Of a DNA stretch of 64,000 nt, positions 29,150-41,000 are shown one piece after another. The notes under the pieces were generated by a model. It did no database searches, was not told the origin of the DNA, and worked only from the letters and a program-made list of their open reading frames with translations. Each line of letters starts with the position of its first letter. The stretch's first letter is position 1. A program made the translations under genes and the position numbers. Source of the stretch: Listeria seeligeri serovar 1/2b str. SLCC3954 (lineage in GTDB: Bacteria; Bacillota; Bacilli; Lactobacillales; Listeriaceae); assembly GCF_000027145.1 (NCBI RefSeq), contig NC_013891.1, forward strand, positions 1,488,001 through 1,552,000. The letters run 5' to 3'.

Positions 29150-30412
29150 TCAGAAATTTTTTATTAATTCATCCGCAAATTCCGAACATTTCACTTCAGT
29201 AGCGCCATCCATTAATCGAGCGAAATCATAAGTTACAGTTTTTGCTGCGATTGTTTTCTCCATCGAGAGGTTGATTAATTCAGCAGCCTCACTCCAGCCG
29301 ATATGTTCAAGAAGTAGTGTTCCCGATAAAATAACGGAAGAAGGATTCACTTTGTCCAGTCCTGCATATTTTGGCGCAGTACCATGAGTTGCTTCAAAAA
29401 TAGCGTGACCAGTTAAGTAATTAATATTCGCTCCGGGCGCAATACCAATTCCACCTACTTGAGCAGCAAGCGCATCAGAAATGTAATCACCGTTTAAGTT
29501 CATCGTAGCAACGACATCAAATTCAGCAGGTCTAGTCAAAATTTGTTGTAAGAAAATATCCGCAATCGAATCTTTTACTAAAATTTTCCCAGATGCAAGT
29601 GCTTCTTTTTGTTTCGCATCAGCTGCTTCTGTTCCTTCCACTTCTTTAATACGGTCATATTCATTCCAAGTAAACACTTTATCCGCGTATTCACGTTCAC
29701 ATAAATCATAGCCCCAAGTTTTAAACGCACCTTCTGTGAATTTCATGATGTTACCTTTATGAACTAAAGTTAATGATTTACGACCTTCTTTAATTGCGTA
29801 TTCTACTGCGGAACGAACTAGGCGCTCTGTTCCTTCTTTAGAAATTGGTTTGATACCTATTCCAGAAGTTTCTGGAAAACGAATTTTATCTACTCCAAAT
29901 TCAGATTTTAAGTAGGCAATTAATTTTTTCGACTCTTCGCTGCCCTCTTTAAACTCGATTCCTGCGTAGATATCTTCTGTATTTTCACGAAAAATAACCA
30001 TATCAGTATCTTCTGGACGCTTCACAGGAGATGGAACCCCTTTGAAATAACGAACTGGACGTAAGCATACATATAAATCTAACTCTTGACGAAGAGCCAC
30101 ATTTAGGGAACGAATTCCGCCGCCAATCGGTGTAGTAAGTGGTCCTTTAATAGCAATCAAATATTCATCAATTGTGTCTAGTGTCGCTTGTGGCAACCAT
30201 TCGCCAGTTTGTTTAAAAGCTTTTTCGCCGGCTAATACTTCTTTCCAAGCGATTTCTTTTTCGCCATTATAAGCTTTTTTTACTGCGGCATCTAACACAC
30301 GTTTAGCTGCTGCCCAAATATCTGGACCAGTTCCGTCCCCTTCAATAAAAGGAATGACTGGGTTGTTTGGTGTTTTTAATACACCATTTTCTACTTGAAT
30401 TTTTTGACTCAT
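29150..30412 (-). CDS. citC: NADP-dependent isocitrate dehydrogenase
   Basis: Oxidises isocitrate to 2-oxoglutarate, giving the carbon for glutamate. Typical Gram-positive Icd length (420). Substrate and metal motifs include [30 protein letters not shown], the Asp-rich [12 protein letters not shown] and the NADP-type [11 protein letters not shown]. Follows citZ by 19 bases. In Listeria this oxidative branch ends at 2-oxoglutarate, which fits the absence of mdh downstream. Confidence 0.97.
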   Translation of the reverse strand: MSQKIQVENGVLKTPNNPVIPFIEGDGTGPDIWAAAKRVLDAAVKKAYNGEKEIAWKEVLAGEKAFKQTGEWLPQATLDTIDEYLIAIKGPLTTPIGGGIRSLNVALRQELDLYVCLRPVRYFKGVPSPVKRPEDTDMVIFRENTEDIYAGIEFKEGSEESKKLIAYLKSEFGVDKIRFPETSGIGIKPISKEGTERLVRSAVEYAIKEGRKSLTLVHKGNIMKFTEGAFKTWGYDLCEREYADKVFTWNEYDRIKEVEGTEAADAKQKEALASGKILVKDSIADIFLQQILTRPAEFDVVATMNLNGDYISDALAAQVGGIGIAPGANINYLTGHAIFEATHGTAPKYAGLDKVNPSSVILSGTLLLEHIGWSEAAELINLSMEKTIAAKTVTYDFARLMDGATEVKCSEFADELIKNF

Positions 30413-30431
30413 AAATATTGTTCCTCCTCCA

Positions 30432-31553
30432 TTAAATTCGTTCTTCTACAGGTAAATAACTTCTATTTTCAGGCCCAACATAAATTGCACGTGGGCGAAT
30501 AAGACGATTATCACGATATTGTTCAAAAATGTGCGCTAACCAACCAGATACACGGCTAACTGAGAAAACGAGCGTAAATAAATCGCGGTCAATTCCAAGA
30601 GCGTGATAAACCGAAGCGGAATAAAAATCAACATTTGGTTTTAAATGTTTTAATTCCCAAACAGCTTCTTCCACTTGAAGAGAAATATCAAACCATTTTT
30701 CTTCGCCTTTTTCAGCAGTCAATTTCCGAGACATTTCACGCAAATGCCCTGCACGAGGATCCCCGCCACGATAAACCCGGTGTCCGAATCCCATGATTTT
30801 TTGTTTTGTATCAATTTTTTCTTGAATATAATTGCGAACATCGCCAGCTTCATCAATTTCTTCTAACATATCGAATACACGTTCATTGGCGCCTCCATGA
30901 AGCGGTCCTTTAAGTGCACCAATTGCTGCTGTTACACCAGAATACACATCTGAGAGCGTTGCCACACAAACTCGTGCAGTAAAAGTAGAAGCATTAAATT
31001 CATGGTCAGCATGTAATACAAGCGCTTTATTCATCGCTTCCACAGACAAATCGTCTGCTTCTTCTCCTGTAATCATGTACAGAAAATTTGCCGCCATATT
31101 TAAATCGTCTCTAGGAGGAATTGGATCAAGTCCACGACGTATTCTAGAAAAAGCTGCTACAATTGTCGGCATTTTGGCTTGAAGGCGCAGTCCTTTTCGA
31201 TAAACTGCCTCTCCGTCATCTAGTTCCGCTTCCGTATCAAATACGCCTAACATCGAAACCGTCGTTCTTAAAACACTCATTGGATGTAATTTTTGATGAT
31301 TTTGCATTCTCAAACTAGAAATTATCGTTTCCGATACAGCCATATTTTCTTGAATTTCTAATTTGAACTTTTTAAATTCCTCTTTATTGGGTAAGCGTAA
31401 GTGCCAAAGTAAGTAAATCACTTCTTCAAAAGAAGCATTATTTTCCATTAAATCGTCAATCCCATACCCTACATAAGTTAACATGTCATCAATAATCGAA
31501 CTAATAGAAGTTTCAGCAACATATACATTTTCTAAACCTTTAGATAGTGGCAT
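30432..31553 (-). CDS. citZ: Citrate synthase
   Basis: Condenses acetyl-CoA and oxaloacetate. The 373 residues carry the catalytic histidines in [10 protein letters not shown] and [11 protein letters not shown], plus [15 protein letters not shown] and the conserved Asp in [13 protein letters not shown]. The CcpA/CcpC-type control known in Bacillus cannot be tested here. It starts 36 bases after the DUF441 gene, without a visible promoter, so the three may be one operon. Confidence 0.97.
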   Translation of the reverse strand: MPLSKGLENVYVAETSISSIIDDMLTYVGYGIDDLMENNASFEEVIYLLWHLRLPNKEEFKKFKLEIQENMAVSETIISSLRMQNHQKLHPMSVLRTTVSMLGVFDTEAELDDGEAVYRKGLRLQAKMPTIVAAFSRIRRGLDPIPPRDDLNMAANFLYMITGEEADDLSVEAMNKALVLHADHEFNASTFTARVCVATLSDVYSGVTAAIGALKGPLHGGANERVFDMLEEIDEAGDVRNYIQEKIDTKQKIMGFGHRVYRGGDPRAGHLREMSRKLTAEKGEEKWFDISLQVEEAVWELKHLKPNVDFYSASVYHALGIDRDLFTLVFSVSRVSGWLAHIFEQYRDNRLIRPRAIYVGPENRSYLPVEERI

Positions 31554-31589
31554 TTTATTTCCTCCTTTTATCCATTTTTACGTATGTAT

Positions 31590-32051
31590 TTATTTTATGA
31601 ATGCAACCATCTGCATCGCTATGTAAGCAATACCGGCTGCAATGACTGGTCCGGCTGCAATTCCTCTGAAAAGAACTACTGCTAAAATCGTACCAAATAC
31701 GAGCGAGACAGTTACTTGTGGATCAACGGCCATATAGCCAACGCCTTTTTTCGCTAAAATAGAAACTGCAATTCCAGCCCCAAGACCAATCCAACCAGCA
31801 GCAGATTTAAAAGAATCAATTAAATCTTTAAAGCCAATTTGTCCAGTTGCAATTGGGATTAAAATAGCAATTGTAATAATCGTTACTCCCCAGTTGATAC
31901 CTTTAGCTTGAATCACTTCCATCACTTTGCCATCCACGTGGAAAAGTTTCAATAAAATGACAACAGCGACTGCAATTATAAGTGAATTATTTTTTGCTAT
32001 CAGTCCAAGAAGTAAAAAAAGAAGTAAAAACAACATGCTTTCCGTAAACAT
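31590..32051 (-). CDS. ytwI: DUF441 family membrane protein (YtwI-like)
   Basis: Function unknown. 153 residues with about four membrane helices ([75 protein letters not shown]). The family lies next to citZ in Bacillus too, which hints at a link to the citrate genes but proves nothing. AAAGGTGAC precedes the ATG. The candidate promoter is the extended -10 at 32100-32108. Confidence 0.88.
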   Translation of the reverse strand: MFTESMLFLLLFLLLGLIAKNNSLIIAVAVVILLKLFHVDGKVMEVIQAKGINWGVTIITIAILIPIATGQIGFKDLIDSFKSAAGWIGLGAGIAVSILAKKGVGYMAVDPQVTVSLVFGTILAVVLFRGIAAGPVIAAGIAYIAMQMVAFIK

Positions 32052-32099
32052 AGTTAGTCACCTTTCCATATCCCGCTTCCAAGAAACGAGATAACAATA

Positions 32100-32108
32100 A
32101 TTATATCA
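32100..32108 (-). promoter_or_regulatory. Candidate promoter of the ytwI-citZ-citC group
   Basis: TGATATAAT on the minus strand, TATAAT at 32100-32105. No clear -35. Upstream, a hairpin at 32166-32214 follows the fxsA end but lacks a T tract. Confidence 0.45.
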
Positions 32109-32211
32109 TAAACATACCTTATAGTAATACTAAAACGCCATAAGAAAAATCAATTGCTTTTTTCAATGAAACCTCTATAGAAAGTAAAGACTTTTCCCAT
32201 AGAGGTTTTCA

Positions 32212-32589
32212 TTACATATCAAAATAATAATATTGCGTGTGTTTCTTTTGATTTCCAAGCCATTTGGTTACTTTTGGCTTTAATAATTTGCGAGAAAACG
32301 GGATAAATATAAGCAGCCCGAGAATCGTTGTAATAACTCCTGGAATAATTAATAAAAAACCAGCAATAAAAAAACAAATACTATCTAATAAATACGGTGC
32401 TACAGTGCGTCCATCACGCAAGTTCCGGAATAAATTGCCACCGAGACGCTTGATAATAAATATACCAAAAGCGGTGGAAGCAACTTGAACAACAAAAAGT
32501 GGCCAAAAACCAATTGCTTGGAACAACCACACATACAGAATTAATTCTATTAAGCCATACAAAGCCCAATAAAGGATAAATTTTCTCAT
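32212..32589 (-). CDS. fxsA: FxsA family membrane protein
   Basis: 125-residue cytoplasmic-membrane protein with helices at about 5-22, 25-44, 70-86 and 89-99 and a basic C-terminus (KPKVTKWLGNQKKHTQ). E. coli FxsA overproduction suppresses F-plasmid exclusion of phage T7; its normal role is unknown. Bacillus YtzA is the equivalent near pyk. TTGGAGATG precedes the ATG at 9 bases. Confidence 0.88.
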   Translation of the reverse strand: MRKFILYWALYGLIELILYVWLFQAIGFWPLFVVQVASTAFGIFIIKRLGGNLFRNLRDGRTVAPYLLDSICFFIAGFLLIIPGVITTILGLLIFIPFSRKLLKPKVTKWLGNQKKHTQYYYFDM

Positions 32590-32660
32590 AAAATCATCTC
32601 CAATACTTACTGCCTATTATAACCTATTTTGGCGCAATCGAAAAACAATACAGCGCACAT

Positions 32661-32693
32661 AAAAAAAGCGCCCTCAAACGTGAGGACGCTTTT
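32661..32693 (-). terminator. pykA terminator
   Basis: AAAAGCGTCCTCA pairs with TGAGGGCGCTTTT, followed by more T on the minus strand. Confidence 0.88.
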
Positions 32694-32707
32694 GTAAAAA
32701 ATAAGTT

Positions 32708-34465
32708 TTAGTGAGTCGCTGTTTTGCCGTTGTATACAACACCTTGACGAGAATCAACAGTGATAATTTCACCGTCATTTACAAGAGAAGTTGCGTCTTT
32801 AGCGCCAACGATTACAGGAATTCCAAGGTTGATTCCAACAACTGCTGCGTGGCTAGTTAAACCGCCTTCTTCCACAACAACTGCCGCACTTTTTTCAAAT
32901 GCAGGAAGGATTTCTTTATCTGTTGTTTTAACGATTAAGATTCCGCCTTCTTCTGCTTTTTGAAGTGCTTCTGCATTGGATTTTGCAACGATTGCTTTAC
33001 CAATAACAGATTTGCTTCCGATTCCTTGACCTTTAACTACTTTTTCACCAATTAATTGGATTTTCATTACGTTAGTTGTTCCACTTTCAGTAACTGGAAC
33101 ACCAGCTGTAATGATGATTAGATCGCCTTGTTTCGCAACACCAGAAGCAAGTGATTCTTTTACTGCTAGGTCGAACATTTCATCTGTATTGCTAACTGGA
33201 GTAGCTAAGCGAGGATAAACACCCCATGAAAGTGCTAAACCACGGTATACGTGTTCGTTGAATGTTACAGCAACGATATGAGATTTTGGACGATATTTAG
33301 AAATCATCCGTGCTGTGTGACCACTTTGAGTCGCAGCAACGATTGTTTGGACGTTTAAGTTTTTCGCAGTATGTCCAACAGCTTGGCCAATAGCTTCTGT
33401 CATATCCGTATTTTCGTGAAGTTTAAGCGCAAATTTATCTTGAGCTACTAATACTTCTTCTGTACGAATAGCGATTTTCGCCATCATTTTAACTGCTTCT
33501 ACTGGATAGTCTCCGGCAGCTGTTTCACCTGATAACATGATTGCATCTGTTCCATCAAAAATCGCATTCGCTACGTCACTTGCTTCAGCGCGAGTTGGAC
33601 GTGGGTTACGTTGCATGGAATCAAGCATTTGTGTTGCAGTGATAACAGGTTTTCCAAGTTTGTTACATTTTCTGATAAGTTCTTTTTGTACGATTGGAAC
33701 TTCTTCAGCCGGAATTTCAACACCAAGGTCACCACGAGCAACCATTAGGCCTTGAGATACTTGCAAGATTTCGTCGATGTTGTCAACGCCTTCTTGGTTT
33801 TCGATTTTAGGAATAATTTGAACATGAGTTGCATTATGCTCTTCTAAAATTTTAGTGATTTCAAGTACATCTGTTGCACGACGTACGAAAGATGCAGCAA
33901 TAAAATCAATACCTTGTTCTAAACCGAAACGGATATCAGCAGCGTCTTTTTCTGTGATTCCTGGTAAGTTGATAGAAACATTTGGTACGTTAACGCCTTT
34001 TTTATTTTTAAGTACACCTGAGTTAAGTACTTTTGTAACTAGTTCGCGATTAGCTTCGTCTTTTTCGATTACTTCAAGACCGATTAAACCGTCATCAAGT
34101 AAAATAGAAGAACCAATTTCTACATCGTCAAAAAGTTCTCCGTAAGTTACTGAGAATTTTTCTTTTGTTCCTTCAACAGGAGTCATTGCAACACGTACTA
34201 CGTCACCTGTTTGAAATTCTAATTTCCCGCCAACCATGTCGTTTGTACGGATTTCTGGACCTTTTGTATCAAGTAAGATTGCTACTTGTTTGCCAGTAAT
34301 TTTCGATGCTTCACGGATATTGACAATACGCGCACCGTGCTCTTCAAAATCTCCATGAGAGAAATTAAGACGTGCTACATTCATTCCTGCTTCGATTAAC
34401 TGAACTAACGTGTCAATTGACTCACTTGCAGGACCAATTGTACAAACAATTTTCGTTTTTTTCAT
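32708..34465 (-). CDS. pykA: Pyruvate kinase with C-terminal PEP-utiliser domain
   Basis: Makes pyruvate and ATP from phosphoenolpyruvate. 585 residues: catalytic barrel (about 1-330, [30 protein letters not shown]), allosteric C domain, then the extra about 110-residue PEP-utiliser swivelling domain with [13 protein letters not shown]. That extra domain is normal in Bacilli. GGAGGAG precedes the ATG. It lies after pfkA but has its own promoter and possible CcpA sites upstream. Confidence 0.97.
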   Translation of the reverse strand: MKKTKIVCTIGPASESIDTLVQLIEAGMNVARLNFSHGDFEEHGARIVNIREASKITGKQVAILLDTKGPEIRTNDMVGGKLEFQTGDVVRVAMTPVEGTKEKFSVTYGELFDDVEIGSSILLDDGLIGLEVIEKDEANRELVTKVLNSGVLKNKKGVNVPNVSINLPGITEKDAADIRFGLEQGIDFIAASFVRRATDVLEITKILEEHNATHVQIIPKIENQEGVDNIDEILQVSQGLMVARGDLGVEIPAEEVPIVQKELIRKCNKLGKPVITATQMLDSMQRNPRPTRAEASDVANAIFDGTDAIMLSGETAAGDYPVEAVKMMAKIAIRTEEVLVAQDKFALKLHENTDMTEAIGQAVGHTAKNLNVQTIVAATQSGHTARMISKYRPKSHIVAVTFNEHVYRGLALSWGVYPRLATPVSNTDEMFDLAVKESLASGVAKQGDLIIITAGVPVTESGTTNVMKIQLIGEKVVKGQGIGSKSVIGKAIVAKSNAEALQKAEEGGILIVKTTDKEILPAFEKSAAVVVEEGGLTSHAAVVGINLGIPVIVGAKDATSLVNDGEIITVDSRQGVVYNGKTATH

Positions 34466-34525
34466 GTTATTACTCCTCCTAGAACTTAGCTATTCATTCG
34501 TATTTATTATAAACATATCTTCCAC

Positions 34526-34554
34526 ATTTTACCAGTAACAACCATGTATTACAA
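34526..34554 (-). promoter_or_regulatory. pykA promoter
   Basis: TTGTAA (34549-34554), 17 bases, TAAAAT (34526-34531). A second possible -10, TATAAT, lies at 34506-34511. Confidence 0.6.
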
Positions 34555-34588
34555 GTAAGATTGTGAACAAAAGTACAAAGATGCAGCA

Positions 34589-34617
34589 TGATAACGATAA
34601 CAAGAAAACGTTTTACA
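34589..34617 (-). promoter_or_regulatory. Two cre-like sites upstream of pykA
   Basis: TTGTTATCGTTATCA (34589-34603) fits the cre consensus with one mismatch. Next to it TGTAAAACGTTTTCTT (34602-34617) has the AAAACGTTTTC core with an off-consensus end. They start 35 bases upstream of the -35, where CcpA usually activates. Confidence 0.5.
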
Positions 34618-34696
34618 GATTGCTACAGCATACTTAACTAACAATTCACTTCTCTTTTGAAAAAAAGTTTATTTTTAATACGTGACTAAAATTTTT

Positions 34697-34732
34697 CACA
34701 AAGAAAGGCTACCATGCTTTGTCATGGCAGCC
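34697..34732 (-). terminator. pfkA terminator
   Basis: GGCTGCCATG pairs with CATGGTAGCC over a 6-base loop, followed by TTTCTTTG. Confidence 0.8.
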
Positions 34733-34747
34733 AGCTCTTCAGCCGTT

Positions 34748-35740
<993 letters not shown>

Positions 35741-35755
35741 TCATCACATGTGTTT

Positions 35756-35784
35756 ATTCTACATGAAAAAGAGATAAATGAAAA
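35756..35784 (-). promoter_or_regulatory. pfkA promoter
   Basis: TTTTCA (35779-35784), 17 bases, TAGAAT (35756-35761), with TG directly before the -10. Confidence 0.55.
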
Positions 35785-35888
35785 GCACGAATGGAACACT
35801 TTTTTCGCAAGCAAGCGCACCACAACGCAACTTTAAATATTGGACTATCCCAATCGACCTTTAGAATGGCTTTAAAAGGTGAAAAAGA

Positions 35889-35963
35889 ATGAATTGGTCT
35901 ATACTTGTGAAGTTTCGAACTTTATTTTTCATTTATGTATATCAAAAAAAGATGATTTCCTGA
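35889..35963 (+). CDS. Possible 24-residue small ORF, divergent to pfkA
   Basis: Not recognised. ATG at 35889, TGA at 35961, giving MNWSILVKFRTLFFIYVYQK plus KMIS, a short hydrophobic and basic peptide. AAAAGGTG lies 7 bases before the ATG. Upstream is a promoter-like pair, TTGGAC (35840-35845), 16 bases, TAGAAT (35862-35867). The stop codon falls inside the accA terminator hairpin. It may well be chance in an AT-rich gap; listed because all three signals line up. Confidence 0.25.
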   Translation: MNWSILVKFRTLFFIYVYQKKMIS

Positions 35964-35980
35964 AATCAGGAAATCATCTT
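35944..35980 (-). terminator. accDA terminator
   Basis: Perfect 14-base stem AAGATGATTTCCTG / CAGGAAATCATCTT with a 4-base loop, followed by TTTTTG on the minus strand. Confidence 0.92.
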
Positions 35981-35991
35981 CATAAGTGGCT

Positions 35992-36948
35992 TTATAAAGT
36001 TTCATATACGCCAATTTTCTTGAATTTTTCATACCTTTGCTCCATAAGTTGTTCTTCAGAGAACGCCATTAAAGCATGGAGTGACTTGGTAATTGTTTTA
36101 TTGATTTCTTCGGCTTGAGCTACTAAATCGCGGTGTGCTCCACCTTTCACTTCTGGAATGATGCCATCCGTGATTTGGAGTTCATACAAATCGCCTGCTG
36201 TAATACGCATTGATTCTGCTGCTTTTTTAGCTTGACTTGCATCTTTCCACAGAATCGCCGCTGCTCCTTCTGGTGAAATAACCGAGAAAACAGCATTTTC
36301 CAGCATGAAAATCTGATTTCCAACACCTAATGCAAGAGCTCCACCACTGCCACCTTCACCAATAACAATCGAAATAATTGGTACTTTCATATCGCTCATT
36401 TCGTAAAGGTTTCTAGCAATTGCTTCACTTTGCCCACGTTCTTCTGCGGCACGACCAGGGTAAGCGCCTTTTGTATCAATAAAACAAATAATTGGTCGAC
36501 CAAATTTATCTGCTTGTTTCATTAAGCGCAGTGCTTTGCGGAAACCTTCTGGATGGGGCATGCCGAAATTACGATGCAAATTATCTTTCGTATCTTTCCC
36601 GCGTTGATGCCCGATAACAGTCACTGGAGTACCTTTAAACGTTGCGATACCACCGACAATAGCAGCATCATCACCAAAGGCTCGATCACCATGAAGCTCC
36701 ATAAAATCTTCAAATAAAAGTGGAATATAATCCAGTGTCGTTGGACGTTCTGGATGGCGAGCTACTTGAAACTTATCCCAAGCAGTCATATTACTATAAA
36801 TGCTTGCTTCTAATTTAGCGAGACGTTTTTCCAACTTTTCGATTTCATTAGATAAGTCTACATCGGACGTTTCATTATACTCATTTAAGTCAGCAATTTT
36901 ACTTTTTAATTCTAAAATTGGCTTTTCAAATTCCATTTCACTCGGCAT
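35992..36948 (-). CDS. accA: Acetyl-CoA carboxylase, carboxyltransferase alpha subunit
   Basis: With AccD, transfers the carboxyl group from biotin to acetyl-CoA, making malonyl-CoA for fatty acids. The N-terminal coiled coil ([24 protein letters not shown]) and the crotonase-type core with [16 protein letters not shown] are visible. I start it at the ATG at 36948 (318 residues, [15 protein letters not shown]), 6 bases after AGGAGGTG; the GTG at 36957 abuts that site. The start overlaps the accD end by 11 bases. Confidence 0.96.
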   Translation of the reverse strand: MPSEMEFEKPILELKSKIADLNEYNETSDVDLSNEIEKLEKRLAKLEASIYSNMTAWDKFQVARHPERPTTLDYIPLLFEDFMELHGDRAFGDDAAIVGGIATFKGTPVTVIGHQRGKDTKDNLHRNFGMPHPEGFRKALRLMKQADKFGRPIICFIDTKGAYPGRAAEERGQSEAIARNLYEMSDMKVPIISIVIGEGGSGGALALGVGNQIFMLENAVFSVISPEGAAAILWKDASQAKKAAESMRITAGDLYELQITDGIIPEVKGGAHRDLVAQAEEINKTITKSLHALMAFSEEQLMEQRYEKFKKIGVYETL

Positions 36949-37822
36949 CAGATTCACCTCCTACTTCAGGTGTTTTCGCGTGGATTTTTAAAATAAAGCT
37001 TATTTTTTTTTGCAAATCAAGTCGCGAAATACAATCATCTAGTTGCCCATGTTTAAGCAAGAATTCTGCTGTTTGGAAGTCCTCAGGTAGTTCTTCTCGC
37101 ACTGTTTGTTCAATCACTCGACGTCCAGCAAAACCAATAAGTGCTCCTGGTTCAGCAAAATTATAGTCGCCCAGAGAAGCAAAACTAGCAGAAACTCCAC
37201 CAGTTGTTGGGTGCGTCATCACGGTGATTACTAATCCTCCGTGGTTGCTGAAACGTTTGAAAGCTGCGGAAGTTTTCGCCATTTGCATAAGGGAAATCAT
37301 TCCTTCTTGCATTCTTGCGCCACCTGAAGCTGTGAAAATTACAAAAGGTTTATTTGTTTTATCCGCTTCTTCTACTGCACGAAGAATTTTCTCACCTACG
37401 ACAGATCCCATGCTTGCCATTCGAAAGCGTGAGTCCATCACAGCAATTACTAGTGGATTTCCATCAATTGTCGCATGACCAGTGACAATCGCTTCATTCA
37501 AACCAGATTTTTGCTTATCTTTCTCAATTCGATCCATATAATTTTCAAAACCAAGTGGATTTGCTGTAGTTAAATTAGCATCAATTTCTTCAAAAGAATC
37601 CGCATCAACAAGCATATCAATCCTTACTTTCGCCCCAACTGGATGGTGAAAACCACAATAACTGCATACCATCAAGTTTTTTTGCAATTCTTTGGTATAC
37701 ATTATTTTTTTACATTCTGGACATTTTGTCATAATACCTTCTGGAACATCTGCTTTCGTCCCATCAGAAGGAATTGTGGCATATTTTCTCTTTTTTGGTT
37801 TTGTAAACAAGTCTCCTAGCAA
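36938..37822 (-). CDS. accD: Acetyl-CoA carboxylase, carboxyltransferase beta subunit
   Basis: Zinc-containing carboxyltransferase subunit, partner of AccA. Four-cysteine zinc ribbon near residues 34-60 ([10 protein letters not shown] and [13 protein letters not shown]). Crotonase core with [20 protein letters not shown]. 294 residues. The start is TTG at 37822, 6 bases after GGGGAGGG; there is no suitable ATG. First gene of accDA; no clear promoter or FapR-like site recognised in the 218-base gap before it. Confidence 0.96.
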   Translation of the reverse strand: MLGDLFTKPKKRKYATIPSDGTKADVPEGIMTKCPECKKIMYTKELQKNLMVCSYCGFHHPVGAKVRIDMLVDADSFEEIDANLTTANPLGFENYMDRIEKDKQKSGLNEAIVTGHATIDGNPLVIAVMDSRFRMASMGSVVGEKILRAVEEADKTNKPFVIFTASGGARMQEGMISLMQMAKTSAAFKRFSNHGGLVITVMTHPTTGGVSASFASLGDYNFAEPGALIGFAGRRVIEQTVREELPEDFQTAEFLLKHGQLDDCISRLDLQKKISFILKIHAKTPEVGGESDAE

Positions 37823-37941
37823 GGATAACCCTCCCCATTTACGCTTTCTATTGTGGTATTAACGGTTTTTTTAATGTTATAAAAATGAAAAAATATAAAG
37901 GCATGAAACATACTTTTAACCGCATTTACCCATAAGAAGAC

Positions 37942-37979
37942 AAAATGCCAGTCCGTCCGAATAATCACTGGACAGACTG
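37942..37979 (-). terminator. dnaE terminator
   Basis: CAGTCTGTCC pairs with GGACGGACTG, followed by GCATTTTG. The T tract is short. Confidence 0.6.
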
Positions 37980-38012
37980 CGCAATATCGTTTCCCACGTT
38001 AAACTATAACAT

Positions 38013-38034
38013 ACTTTCTATAAATATAGAAAGT
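38013..38034. repeat. 22-base palindrome just after dnaE
   Basis: ACTTTCTATA-AA-TATAGAAAGT has perfect 10-base arms. It starts 6 bases after the dnaE stop and has no T tract, so it is either an RNA hairpin or a protein site in the accDA upstream region. Confidence 0.7.
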
Positions 38035-38040
38035 CTAAGA

Positions 38041-41000
38041 TTACTTAAATACAACATTCTCTTTACCAAGTATCGCTACTAAAGCTTCTTGCAATTCATT
38101 TGAAGCGGCAACTTGAATGTTTTTCAGTTCGGCCGTTTGCTTTGTTTTTGCTTGATGAATAATGACCTTAGAGTCCCCTTTATGCTGGACTAGAATAGGT
38201 TTTAATTGTTCTAGTTGCGCTTGTTCCGTTACTTTTAAAAATAGTCTTACGGGCGCTTTAATTTCTTTTAAGTCTTCAGCTTGGTTAATAATTAATTGCA
38301 GTTCGCCGTTTCTAGTGTCTGCTTTGACTTGTAAGAACAAAATTTGACCTTTTTGTGCAAACGAGGCATATTTACGATAGCTTTCTGGGAACATGACTGC
38401 GCTCAGTTCTTTCGTATCATCACTAATTGTTAGAAAGCACATGGTCTCCCCTTTTTTAGTTCGAATCGATTTTATTTCATGGACGTAAACAGCCACGCGA
38501 TAATTTTTCCCTGAATGAATATCTGCCAATCTAGTAATTGCTAAGTTTTGTAATTTAGTTTGGTAGTATGAAACTGGATGCGCAGACACGTATTGACCAG
38601 TATATAGTTTTTCTTTTTCTAATTTTTCATCAATGGAAATTGGTGCAGCTTTTCGATATCTTGGTTTCATTTTCTTTAAGAAATCATCATCTTCCGCAAA
38701 AAGATTCATTCCTTTAGAATCTTCCCCGAGCAATGAAATATATTGTAATACCGCATCAATTGTCGCTAAAACAGTCGCGCGGTCTTCGCCAAACTCATCA
38801 AAACAGCCAGATAAAACTAACGCTTCTAAAATGGTTTCTGTAAGCATTTTATGAGGCATTCTTTCACAAAAATCAAAGAAATCTTGGAAAGGTGCTTTTT
38901 TTCGTTCATTGATAATTTCGAGGATAAATTTTGTCGGTACTTTGCGAATGACCCGAAAACTATAACGAATCGCATTTTCGCCTTCCATTTGGAAATAGTA
39001 ATTACTATGATTGATGCTTGGCGCTAACATCCGAATGCCGTAATTTTTTGCTTCGGTTATATATTGAGAAATTTTGTCGTCATTTCCGAAAACAGAGCTA
39101 AGTAAAGAAGACATGAACGCTGCTGGGTAGTTCGCTTTAAGATAGGCTAACTGAAAGGCAATTTTGGAATATGCTGCAGCGTGACTTCGGTTAAAGCCAT
39201 AATTCGCAAATTGAACAATCATGTCATAGACTTGGTTAGCGCTACTTTCAGAGTACCCTTTACTTCTGGCACCTTCGACAAAATGGATGCGCTCTTCGTT
39301 TAAGACATCTGCTTTTTTCTTACTTACCGCACGTCTTAATAAGTCCGCTTCCCCAAGCGAAAACCCAGCCATTTGGTTAGCGACTTGAATGATTTGCTCT
39401 TGGTATACAATAACCCCGTAAGTCACTTCTAAAATCGGCGCCAAATCTGGATGCGGGTACTGAATTGCTTCTTTACCATGTTTTCTAGCAATAAAAGTAT
39501 CAATTTGTTCCATTGGACCTGGACGATAAAGCGCATCTACTGCAACAATGTCTTCAAATGAAGTCGGTTTTAATTTTCGAAGTACCCGCCGAATTCCATC
39601 AGACTCGAATTGAAAAACTCCAGTTGTATCACCAGTTTGGAATAATTTTAATGTTTTTTCATCTTCAAGGGAAATGGCTGCCAAAGTTAATGGCTTTTCC
39701 CGATTATAATTAACTGATTTCAATACGCGATCAAGTAAACTAAGATTTCTTAAGCCTAGAAAATCCATTTTTAGTAGACCAATTTTTTCTAATTCTCCCA
39801 TAGCAAACTGCGTTAAACGTGCATCTCCACTACCTAATTGAAGCGCCACTTGTTCGACTAAAGGCTTATCACTTATCACAATACCAGCTGCATGCGTTGA
39901 AATGTGTCGTGGTAGTCCTTCTAACTGGCATGCTACTTCCCAAATCATTTCATTTATTTTGGAACTTTTTATATGGTTTTCTAGTCGTGGGCTTTCTTGG
40001 ATTGCTTTTTGTAAAGTGATTCCTAATTGACTAGGAATTAATTTTGACCATTCCGATAAAAGGACTGAGTTTAAGCCAAAACTTCTTGCGGTATCACGGA
40101 TTGCTGCTTTTGCCGCAAGTGTACCAAATGTACCGATTTGCGCCACATGTGCTTCGCCGTATTTTGATACCACATAAGAAATTACTTCATCCCGGCGATT
40201 ATCTGGAAAATCTAAGTCGATATCGGGCATGGTGATTCGTTCTGGGTTTAAGAAACGCTCAAAAAGCAGATTATACCTAATTGGATCAACGTCAGTAATT
40301 CTAAGTGCATAAGAAACAAGCGAGCCAGCTGCTGAACCACGGCCTGGCCCAGTTAAAATCCCTGCCTCTCTAGAATAACGAATAACATCCCATACGATCA
40401 GAAAATAATCGGCAAATCCCATTTCTGTAATTACTTTTAATTCATAATCCAAACGTTCTTGATAGTCCGGAGCCATTAATCCGCGTTCTTCCAAACCCGC
40501 ATAGGCTGTTTGACGTAAAACTTCCGATGCAGACTGGTCAGCATTTAATGGAAATCTTGGTAGCAAATGTTGATCTAACGCAATTTCCACTTTGCATCTA
40601 GCTGCTAATTCGCCTGTTTCTTCGCAAACTTGTTTTTCAAAATCAGTTTGCCATTCTCGTTCTATTTCTTTCTGTGAAGTAAAATAATTTGGCCCTGCAA
40701 GTGGTAACGTTTCCCAGTCCACTGTCCGATTGTCGCGAATTGCTGTGAGTACTTCCTTTGCTTGGGCATCTTTAGGTTCGATATATTGCACATTTTTCGT
40801 CGCTACTGCACGGACTTTTTCTTCCATACAAAATGTTTCTATTTTACCAAAAAGACGTGGATTTTCTTTCTGCAATGATAAATAAACAGAATCTCCTCCA
40901 AAAATTGCTACTAAGTTCTGGTAAGCTTCGAGTGCTCCATCACGGTTTTCTTCCATAAGAAGCCGCTCTACTTCTCCTTTGGCACCAGGAGAAATAGCAA

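Noticed and set aside
32166-32214. Hairpin after fxsA as a terminator
   Set aside because: The stem is good (CCTCTAT/ATAGAGG) but A, not T, follows it on the minus strand and no T run follows on the plus strand.
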